11,014 nucleotides of DNA, taken from CAYSPU01 sp964432995 (GTDB lineage: Bacteria; Verrucomicrobiota; Verrucomicrobiia; Limisphaerales; JAHDYP01). The position numbers and the translations under genes were made by a program. The DNA lies in the NCBI GenBank assembly GCA_964432995.1, contig CAYSPU010000201.1, forward strand, positions 1 to 11,014, given 5' to 3'. Shown here piece by piece: positions 1-5,100 of this stretch. How positions within the stretch are numbered: the stretch's first letter is position 1; every line of letters begins with the position of its first letter. The notes beneath the pieces were generated by a model. It was not told the origin of the DNA. It was given only the letters and a program-made list of their open reading frames with translations, and searched no databases.

Positions 1-613
1 CGGCGTCTTCGGAGTAGCAGAGGTCGAGGAGTGGCTGGCCTTTCACGATGCCGACGCTGGTGGCGGCGACGGCGCGGAGGATGGGGCTGTCGACGAGCTT
101 GCCTTCGGCCTGGAGGCGGCGGATGGCCAGCGACAGGGCGACGAAGCCGCCGGTGATCGCCGCGGTCCTGGTTCCGCCGTCTGCCTGCAGAACGTCGCAA
201 TCCACCCAGATGGTGCGGGAGCCGAAGCGTTCGAGGTCCACGGCCGCGCGGAGGGAACGCCCGATGAGACGCTGGATTTCCTGTGAACGCCCGTCGAGCC
301 TGCCCTTGGTGATGTCGCGTGGTTTTCGCTGGAGGGTGGCGTACGGGAGCATCGAGTATTCAGCGGTGATCCAACCTCCGGAGACGCCCTGGTCCTTCAT
401 CCAGCGCGGCACGGTCTCCTCGACGGTGACGCCGCAGATAACCCGGGTGTTCCCCCATTCGATGAGCGTGGAGCCGGTGGCGTGGGGAGCGATGTGGTTG
501 AGGAACCGGATGGGCCGCAGCGCCTGGGGGGCGCGGCCATCCTCCCGGGTGCCGTCGGTGGATCCGGGTGTGGGGCGCACCGTCACCGGAGACGCAGGAT
601 CGGGAGATTTCAT
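1..613 (-). CDS. rph: Ribonuclease PH, partial (C-terminus cut by window edge)
   Basis: Phosphorolytic 3'-5' exoribonuclease that trims tRNA 3' ends, using phosphate and releasing nucleoside diphosphates; a cytoplasmic hexameric ring in known members. About 204 residues are visible, with no stop before the edge. The translation carries the family signatures in order: TRVICGVTVEETVPRWMK, GGWITAEYSMLPYAT, the EIQRLIGRSLRAAVDLE helix, and TIWVDCDVLQADGGTRTAAI, followed by SVGIVKGQPLLDLCYSEDA. The last residues align with about residue 180 of the usual ~240-residue protein, so roughly 55-60 residues are missing. The start is the only in-frame ATG; it gives an N-terminal extension of about 26 residues (MKSPDPASPVTVRPT...) before the region matching other RNase PH proteins. 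No Shine-Dalgarno is visible; a run of eight C on the coding strand lies just upstream. It begins 21 bases after the DHH phosphoesterase stop, so the two are probably one operon. Confidence 0.95.
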   Translation of the reverse strand, partial: MKSPDPASPVTVRPTPGSTDGTREDGRAPQALRPIRFLNHIAPHATGSTLIEWGNTRVICGVTVEETVPRWMKDQGVSGGWITAEYSMLPYATLQRKPRDITKGRLDGRSQEIQRLIGRSLRAAVDLERFGSRTIWVDCDVLQADGGTRTAAITGGFVALSLAIRRLQAEGKLVDSPILRAVAATSVGIVKGQPLLDLCYSEDA

Positions 614-634
614 CGTTGGGTGGGGGGGGCCGTC

Positions 635-1570
635 TCAGACGCGCACGTCATCGAACAGGTGGTCGAGACTGTTCAAGGCTTTGGGTTCGGTCGGTTGCGG
701 GTTGAGGACGCGGCGGAGGTAGGCGATCGCGTCGGGCAGGCTTTGGACCGAGCGTGGGAGGATGGCCCCGGAGGCGTTGCCGTGGCCGCCTCCCTGGAGT
801 TTGGCGGCGACGGGCAGGGCTTCGCCGTTCTTGCTGCGGAGGCTGACGAGGAAGGTGCCGTTGCCCCTGCGGAAGAGGGTGATCAAGACGGGATACGGGG
901 TTGCCTGCTGTTCGAACAGGGTATGGATGATCAGGTTGGTGTTGCCGATGAGGGTGTGGACGAGGCCGACATGCGGGGAGATCTCGGTGATGTGGTCGCG
1001 GTTCCAGGCGAGGCCGATGGGATCTTCGACCCGCCGTTTGACCGCCATCACCTCGAGCAGGGGATGGTCCAGCAGGCGCTCGGGGTCTCCGGCGACCAGG
1101 GCCTCGAGGTTCCAGAACTGGTAGGTCTTGACGAGGTTGGCGTAATCCTGGGCGAGGGCGAAATCCGGGTCGTCGTCCAGAAAGAGATCGGCGACGTTGC
1201 TGAGGTGGACCAGGCGGTCGAGTTTGTCGGAGCGGAGATCGCGTTCGCAACAGAGCTGGTAGCAGAGAGCGGCTGCCGACTGGTCCAGGGCGTGGACCAG
1301 GTCGGCCCGCTGGGGGGCGCCTTCCGGCGGGTGGTGATCGATGATCAGCCAGTTGGGTCGGTCGAGCCGCGGTTCAAAGGCGAAGTCACAAACCCAGGCA
1401 GCCTTCTCCAGGAGCGGTCGCTGTTTCCAGTTGTGGTTGTGGTAGCTCAGCAACGGGACTTCGACGCCGAACAACTGCCGAGCCAGTTTGCGGCACAGCA
1501 ACCCGGACAGGAAACCGTCCAGGTCGCTCTCATGCGTCAGGATGACATCGGGTCTTGGCAAAGAGACCAT
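635..1570 (-). CDS. DHH/DHHA1 family phosphoesterase (NrnB/nanoRNase-like)
   Basis: Predicted metal-dependent phosphodiesterase that would hydrolyse short oligonucleotides or a related phosphoester substrate in the cytoplasm. The 311-residue product shows the superfamily layout: motif I THESDLDGFLSG (residues 12-23), an Asp at 62 in the CDF segment, the name-giving DHH at 78-80 (LIIDHHPPEG), a further Asp near 128, and the DHHA1 motif GGGHGNASG at 260-268. Length fits nanoRNase/oligoribonuclease members. Motif I reads S-D-L-D-G rather than the NrnA form D-x-D-G, which is nearer the NrnB style. The ATG at 1570 places motif I at the very N-terminus, as expected; the frame stays open further upstream, but that stretch crosses the assembly gap and looks non-coding. 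The neighbour rph, 21 bases downstream, also acts on RNA 3' ends, which supports a role in RNA turnover. Specific substrate (nanoRNA, pAp or cyclic dinucleotide) cannot be told from sequence. Confidence 0.88.
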   Translation of the reverse strand: MVSLPRPDVILTHESDLDGFLSGLLCRKLARQLFGVEVPLLSYHNHNWKQRPLLEKAAWVCDFAFEPRLDRPNWLIIDHHPPEGAPQRADLVHALDQSAAALCYQLCCERDLRSDKLDRLVHLSNVADLFLDDDPDFALAQDYANLVKTYQFWNLEALVAGDPERLLDHPLLEVMAVKRRVEDPIGLAWNRDHITEISPHVGLVHTLIGNTNLIIHTLFEQQATPYPVLITLFRRGNGTFLVSLRSKNGEALPVAAKLQGGGHGNASGAILPRSVQSLPDAIAYLRRVLNPQPTEPKALNSLDHLFDDVRV

Positions 1571-1595
1571 GGGCGGCACCCTACCGCAACGGAAG

Positions 1596-1605
1596 NNNNN
1601 NNNNN
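1596..1605. other. Assembly gap (10 Ns)
   Basis: Ten consecutive N, the conventional placeholder for a scaffold join of unknown size. It lies 25 bases upstream of the DHH phosphoesterase start and just before a run of nine G at 1617-1625. True distance, and therefore the adjacency of the rph operon and the SDR gene, is uncertain. ORFs reading through it are artefacts. Confidence 0.97.
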
Positions 1606-1724
1606 CAGATTCCTTTGGGGGGGGGCGCATTCCGGGCTCGACACGAGGAGGATCCGTCGGAAGATAGGGCGGATTCGTTGGATTGGTGTGGTTGAATTCT
1701 CGCGGTGGGAGTGCGCGCGGCTCT
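1606..1724. other. Intergenic/5' region of the SDR gene, next to the gap
   Basis: This short non-coding stretch runs from the assembly gap to the SDR start. It contains a G9 tract (1617-1625) that may explain why assembly broke here. I see no convincing promoter or Shine-Dalgarno; the purine-rich GGTGGGAG about 15 bases before the ATG is the nearest candidate. Confidence 0.5.
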
Positions 1725-2534
1725 ATGACGGACCTATTTGAACTTGCCGGTGAGACGGCCGTGGTGATCGGCGGCACGGGGGTATTGGGGGGCGCGATGG
1801 CGGAGGGGTTCGCGCGAGTCGGGGCCCGGGTGGCCGTGGTCGGACGCAACGCCGGGCGTGGCGCGGCGTGTGTGGCGCGGATCCGATCGGCCGGGGGGAC
1901 GGCGGACTTCTTCGAGGCCGATGCCCTGGTGCGCGACAGTCTGCGGGAGGCGCGGGTGCGGATCGAGCAGGCGTTGGGCGCGGTGACGGTCCTGTTGAAC
2001 GCGGCGGGCGGCGTTGATCCCGGAGCGGCCGTCACGCCCGAACGCCCGGTCGGTGAGGTTGCGCTCGAATCGTGGGCGCGGAACTTCGATCTCAATCTGG
2101 TGGGAGGGGCGCTATTGCCGTGTCAGGAATTCGGCTCCGCCATGGTGGCGCGGGGGAAGGGGAGCGTCATCAACATTGCCAGCGTGTCGGCCCACGTGCC
2201 GTTGTCGCGCGTGATGGCGTATTCGGCGGCCAAAGCCGCGGTCGTCAATCTCACGCAGTTCCTCGCCCGGGAGTGGGCTCCCCATGGGGTTCGGGTCAAT
2301 TCGATCACCCCCGGTTTCTTCCCGGGCGACCAGAATCGCCGGGCTTTGTTCAATGAGGATGGTTCCCTGACCGCCCGGGGTCAGGCGGTGATTGCGCGCA
2401 CGCCCATGGGGCGGTTCGGTGAACCGCGGGAACTGATGGGCGCCGCCGTCTTTCTGGCCAGCGGCAAGGCCAGCGGTTTTGTCACCGGCACGGATGTCCG
2501 CGTGGATGGCGGTTTCCTGTCGGTGACCATCTGA
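1725..2534 (+). CDS. SDR-family NAD(P)-dependent oxidoreductase, D-mannonate oxidoreductase-like
   Basis: Classical short-chain dehydrogenase/reductase, 269 residues, cytoplasmic. Visible motifs are the dinucleotide-binding Gly-rich loop VIGGTGVLGG (14-23), NAAGG (92-96), the catalytic Ser in INIASVSAH (S153/S155), YSAAK with Tyr166 and Lys170, and the C-terminal TGTDVRVDGGF. The segment FDLNLVGGALLPCQEFG, then TPGFFPGDQNRRALFNEDG and TPMGRFGEPREL, resembles the SDR-type fructuronate reductases/D-mannonate oxidoreductases (the B. subtilis UxuB/YjmF type), where GFF..xQNR is characteristic; that assignment is an inference from motif recall, not a search. If right, it would interconvert D-fructuronate and D-mannonate in hexuronate breakdown. 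No uxuA or other hexuronate gene is in the window. The ATG at 1725 puts the nucleotide-binding loop at the normal distance; an upstream in-frame start at 1683 adds 14 residues unlike the family. The response regulator follows after 72 bases on the same strand. Confidence 0.85.
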   Translation: MTDLFELAGETAVVIGGTGVLGGAMAEGFARVGARVAVVGRNAGRGAACVARIRSAGGTADFFEADALVRDSLREARVRIEQALGAVTVLLNAAGGVDPGAAVTPERPVGEVALESWARNFDLNLVGGALLPCQEFGSAMVARGKGSVINIASVSAHVPLSRVMAYSAAKAAVVNLTQFLAREWAPHGVRVNSITPGFFPGDQNRRALFNEDGSLTARGQAVIARTPMGRFGEPRELMGAAVFLASGKASGFVTGTDVRVDGGFLSVTI

Positions 2535-2606
2535 CGGGAGCATTCGGGATGGACGCCCGGGCGCGGTTGAGGCGTGGGGGCCGCCCTGGAGGCGCGAGAG
2601 GCAGCG

Positions 2607-3233
2607 ATGGGGATTACGGTAGCCATTGTCGAGGACAGTGATCAGTTGCGCGAGACGCTGGCCCGGGTGATCGGGCGGGCTGAGGGCTTTCAGTGTGTCG
2701 GCCAGTACGCCAATGCCGAGAGCGCTCTGGAGGGCTTGGTGAAAGCCCCCCCGGAGGTCGTGCTCATGGACATCAACCTCCCGGGGATGAATGGGGTCGA
2801 ATGCGTGCGGCGCCTCAAGCAATCGCTGCCCGGCATCCAGGTCCTCATGCTGACGGTTTACGAAGACACCGACAACATCTTCAATGCCCTGGCGGCGGGA
2901 GCGACGGGCTATCTGCTGAAACGGACGCCGAGAGCGGAGTTGCTGGCCGCCATTCAGGAAGTTCGGCGAGGCGGATCGCCCATGACTGCGCACATTGCCC
3001 GGAAGGTGGTGCAGTCCTTTCAGCGGGCGGGTCCCTCCCCGCAACCGACGGAGAACCTGTCGCAGCGGGAGCAGGAGGTTCTGGACTGCCTGAGCCAAGG
3101 CTTTCTGTACAAGGAGATTGCGGACAAACTGGGTATCAGTTACGAGACGGTTCACACCTACATCCGGCGCATCTACGAGAAGCTGCAGGTGCGGACTCGG
3201 ACTGAAGCCGTGGCCAAGTTTTTGAGGAGGTAG
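2607..3233 (+). CDS. NarL/FixJ-family two-component response regulator
   Basis: DNA-binding transcriptional regulator of 208 residues controlled by aspartyl phosphorylation. The receiver domain spans about residues 2-120: acidic pair E9/D10 (AIVEDSDQ), phospho-acceptor D55 in VVLMDINLPGMNG, the switch Thr83 in MLTVYED, and the conserved Lys105 in GYLLKRT. After a Pro-rich linker, a LuxR-type helix-turn-helix occupies about 150-206 (LSQREQEVLDCL, KEIADKLGISYETVHTYI, RIYEKLQVRTRTEAV). All receiver active-site residues are present, so phosphorylation should be possible. The ATG at 2607 is preferred because GAGAGG sits 6 bases upstream; the frame is open back to a GTG at 2574 but the added residues are not family-like. 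No histidine kinase is in the window, so the partner must lie elsewhere. Target genes are unknown; the neighbouring SDR gene and the Gfo/Idh/MocA gene are candidates by position only. Confidence 0.94.
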   Translation: MGITVAIVEDSDQLRETLARVIGRAEGFQCVGQYANAESALEGLVKAPPEVVLMDINLPGMNGVECVRRLKQSLPGIQVLMLTVYEDTDNIFNALAAGATGYLLKRTPRAELLAAIQEVRRGGSPMTAHIARKVVQSFQRAGPSPQPTENLSQREQEVLDCLSQGFLYKEIADKLGISYETVHTYIRRIYEKLQVRTRTEAVAKFLRR

Positions 3234-3257
3234 CGTCCCCCCGTCGCGGAAGTGGTG

Positions 3258-3284
3258 TCCCCAGTATTGGTGACTGGCTGGGGA
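3258..3284 (+). terminator. Possible weak hairpin downstream of the response regulator
   Basis: TCCCCAG (3258-3264) pairs with CTGGGGA (3278-3284), 7 bp, with a 13-base loop. An alternative 5-bp pairing CCAGT/ACTGG lies within the same bases. It begins 24 bases after the response-regulator stop. There is no U-tract, so termination is only a suggestion. Confidence 0.3.
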
Positions 3285-3357
3285 GGGCCGTTGGGGTATT
3301 GTGGCGGCGTCGTTGGTGCAGAAGCGCAGGTTTACCGTGTGTGAGATGGCGCGAGTC

Positions 3358-3403
3358 TGCGGCGCCGCAACAGCGACACTGGACCGCAGCGAACGGCGCT
3401 GCG
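3358..3403. other. Long inverted repeat (candidate RNA hairpin)
   Basis: TGCGGCGCCG (3358-3367) can pair with CGGCGCTGCG (3394-3403) over 10 positions including G-U pairs. The 3' arm can instead form CGCAGCG-AACGG-CGCTGCG (3385-3403). Two mutually exclusive hairpins could reflect a switching RNA or just GC richness. Confidence 0.3.
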
Positions 3404-3447
3404 AGGGAGCCGAAAACGAGCAAGTTCTCATTGAAGTGTGTGCGCGA

Positions 3448-3472
3448 AAGGCCGGGCCCCAAGCCCGGCCTT
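3448..3472. terminator. Strong GC-rich hairpin, probable terminator (either strand)
   Basis: AAGGCCGGGC and GCCCGGCCTT form a perfect 10-bp stem around a CCCAA loop, and can extend outwards by CG/CG past one bulged A. There is no clear U-tract on either side, so it is a hairpin of terminator shape rather than a textbook intrinsic terminator. It would end transcription from the response regulator, or from any small RNA starting within 3234-3447. Confidence 0.55.
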
Positions 3473-3494
3473 CGTGCTGTACGCGATCTCCATT

Positions 3495-3539
3495 CCCGGT
3501 GAGGAGGGTGGAACCGTCGGCGCCCGGCTACTCACGGGG
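3495..3539 (+). promoter_or_regulatory. Possible structured 5' leader of the Gfo/Idh/MocA gene
   Basis: CCCGGTGAG (3495-3503) pairs with CTCACGGGG (3531-3539) with one internal G-G mismatch, enclosing a 27-base loop. It ends 53 bases before the ATG. It matches no riboswitch class I can recognise. Confidence 0.25.
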
Positions 3540-3592
3540 GTTGACAGCCGAATGCAGGCGGGAGGAAAGTCCGCGAAACTTCACAGCGACTT

Positions 3593-4984
3593 ATGGAAAC
3601 TGAAAGCGGCGTGGCCTCTGTGGCGCAATCGGCGAATGCAAACGGGTGGGTTCGGACCTCGCGGCGGGCGTTCCTCGCGCAGACAGGTGGCGCGGCGGCG
3701 CTGTCCGCCTTGGCTGGGGTGGCTTTGCCGGCGGTGCATGCGGCGGAGGACAACACGATTCGCTTGGCGTTGATCGGCTGCGGGGGCAGGGGCACTGGGG
3801 CGGCCGGCAACGCGCTGGGGGCGCCGGGCGGCCCGACTCGGTTGGTGGCGATGGCCGACTTGTTTCGCGGCCGACTGACAACCTCGCACGAGGCACTCCG
3901 GAACAGGTATGGCGATCGGGTCGACGTGCCGGCCGAACGTCAGTTCGTCGGGTTTGACGCGTATCGGAAGGCGGTGGACTGTCTGCGGCCGGGGGATGTG
4001 GCCCTGTGCACGACGCACGCGGCGTTTCGCGCGGCGCACGTCGAGTATGCCGTCGCGAAGGGAGTCCACGTGTTCATGGAGAAGACGTTCGCGCCCGATC
4101 CAGGCGGGATTCGAAGGATCCTGCGCGCCGGCGAGGCGGCCGACAGCAAAGGAGTCAAGATCGCCGCCGGGCTGATGTGTCGGCACTCCAGCGCGCGGCA
4201 GGCGCTGATCCGGAGGATCCGGGAAGGGGAGATGGGGGATCTGCCGTTGATTCGTGCCTATCGGATGGACTCCGGGTATCGGATGGGCCCGCTGAAGTTC
4301 GAGGATAGTGAGTTGCTCGCTCAGATCCGCATTCCGTATCAGTTCTTGTGGGCGTCCTCGGGGATCTTCATCGAGCTGATGATCCACCAGATCGACGAAT
4401 GCTGTTGGCTAAAGGACGGTTGGCCCGTGGCGGCCCACGGGGTCGGCGGTCGTGGTCCCGACAGTCAGGATTGCAGCCAGAACTTCGACACGTATTCGAT
4501 CGAGTACACATTTGCGGACGGCGGTCGCGCCCTGGTGACGGGGCGCTACATTCCGAATTGCCACAACGAATTCGCCACGTTTGTGCACGGGACCAAGTGC
4601 GCCGCACAATTCTCGGGCGATATTCATGCGCCGACGGTGTTCCAGTACAAGGACCAGCGGGTAGCGCGCAACAATGTGGCGTGGCGACCGGAGGCCGAGG
4701 CCACGGACCCCTGGCAGGCGGAGTGGAATGATTTCCTGCAGGCCATCCGGGGCAATCAACCATACAACGAGACGCGACGGGCGGCTTACTCCAACCTCGC
4801 CGCCATCATGGGCCGCGCCGCGGTGCACTCGGGTCGGATCATCACGTGGGACGAGGCCCTGGCGTCGGAGTTCAAGTTCTGTCCGGAGGTTGATGGCCTG
4901 AACGAGAGCAGCCCGGCACCGGTGAAGGCCGACGCTCAGGGGCGCTACCCGGCGCCCGTTCCCGGCAGTTGGACGGAGGTGTAG
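3593..4984 (+). CDS. Gfo/Idh/MocA-family oxidoreductase with Tat signal
   Basis: Predicted NAD(P)-dependent sugar or cyclitol dehydrogenase of 463 residues, exported folded by the Tat system. The N-terminus has a twin-arginine signal, RTSRRAFLAQTGGAAAL (Arg24-Arg25), a hydrophobic stretch and a likely cleavage after VHA (residue 50). The Rossmann fold follows with IRLALIGCGGRGTGAAG (56-72), then the family's EK-type motif FMEKTFAPD with Glu163-Lys164 (the usual EKP is EKT here), and MIHQIDECCW (263-272), matching the G/I-H-x-x-D catalytic region of the C-terminal domain. Tat-exported Gfo/Idh/MocA proteins are common in Verrucomicrobiota and Planctomycetota and are usually linked to polysaccharide breakdown; the cofactor is tightly bound in such exported members. 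The substrate cannot be predicted. The ATG at 3593 gives a full signal region; no good Shine-Dalgarno is at normal spacing (GGAGG at 3561-3565 is 27 bases away). The sigma-factor fusion lies downstream. Confidence 0.92.
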   Translation: METESGVASVAQSANANGWVRTSRRAFLAQTGGAAALSALAGVALPAVHAAEDNTIRLALIGCGGRGTGAAGNALGAPGGPTRLVAMADLFRGRLTTSHEALRNRYGDRVDVPAERQFVGFDAYRKAVDCLRPGDVALCTTHAAFRAAHVEYAVAKGVHVFMEKTFAPDPGGIRRILRAGEAADSKGVKIAAGLMCRHSSARQALIRRIREGEMGDLPLIRAYRMDSGYRMGPLKFEDSELLAQIRIPYQFLWASSGIFIELMIHQIDECCWLKDGWPVAAHGVGGRGPDSQDCSQNFDTYSIEYTFADGGRALVTGRYIPNCHNEFATFVHGTKCAAQFSGDIHAPTVFQYKDQRVARNNVAWRPEAEATDPWQAEWNDFLQAIRGNQPYNETRRAAYSNLAAIMGRAAVHSGRIITWDEALASEFKFCPEVDGLNESSPAPVKADAQGRYPAPVPGSWTEV

Positions 4985-4989
4985 CCGGC

Positions 4990-5053
4990 GAGTCGGCGAG
5001 TCGGCGGGTCGGCGGGTCGGCACGTCGGCGGGTCGGCAAGTCGGCGGGTCGGC
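4990..5053. repeat. Tandem repeat, eight copies of an 8-bp unit
   Basis: Eight consecutive 8-base units fit the pattern NNGTCGGC: GAGTCGGC twice, GGGTCGGC twice, then ACGTCGGC, GGGTCGGC, AAGTCGGC, GGGTCGGC. Only the first two bases vary. It starts 5 bases after the Gfo/Idh/MocA stop and ends 47 bases before the next start codon. The period is not a multiple of three, so the array is not conserved coding sequence. It looks like a variable-number tandem repeat. Confidence 0.92.
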
Positions 5054-5100
5054 TGGGGCGTCGGAATTTCCTGTTCGCAACGGGCCTTTGTAGGCTTCTA

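Larger units (their letters stand above)
3234..3592. other. 359-base intergenic region rich in inverted repeats
   Basis: Small ORFs here (for example 3301-3603) have no recognisable protein features. The stretch holds at least four inverted repeats listed separately (3258-3284, 3358-3403, 3448-3472, 3495-3539), an alternative 7-bp hairpin at 3385-3403 exclusive with the 3358-3403 pairing, and a RNase P RNA-like block at 3560-3573. It may contain a response-regulator terminator, a small RNA, and a structured leader for the downstream gene. In GC-rich DNA some of these pairings will be chance. Confidence 0.45.

Noticed and set aside
482..1741. Plus-strand open frame of about 419 codons spanning 482-1741
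   Set aside because: It is antisense to RNase PH and the DHH phosphoesterase, both with clear family motifs, and it reads through the Ns. Its Gly/Val/Asp-rich product matches no family.
1571..2095. Upstream extension of the DHH phosphoesterase frame to 2095
   Set aside because: It crosses the assembly gap and runs antisense to the SDR gene. The extra sequence is Pro/Ala/Arg/Thr-rich and not like a DHH protein; ATG 1570 places motif I correctly.
2112..3431. Minus-strand open frame of 439 codons opposite the SDR and response regulator genes
   Set aside because: Its His/Arg/Pro-rich translation has no domain, and both plus-strand genes beneath it are unambiguous.
3541..3576. TTGACA at 3541-3546 as a perfect -35 box for the exported oxidoreductase gene
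   Set aside because: No acceptable -10 hexamer lies 16-18 bases downstream, and the match sits next to the RNase P-like block.
3301..3603. Small plus-strand open frame of 100 codons in the intergenic block
   Set aside because: It runs through the strong 3448-3472 hairpin and has no recognisable protein features; the block looks non-coding.
3480..3950. A complete RNase P RNA gene (rnpB)
   Set aside because: Only the CR-I-like 5' portion is present. The following sequence codes for the Tat signal and Rossmann fold, and the 3' conserved region is not seen.
4990..5053. CRISPR array or iteron-type replication origin
   Set aside because: Units are 8 bp, directly contiguous and without spacers, and no replication or cas gene is nearby.
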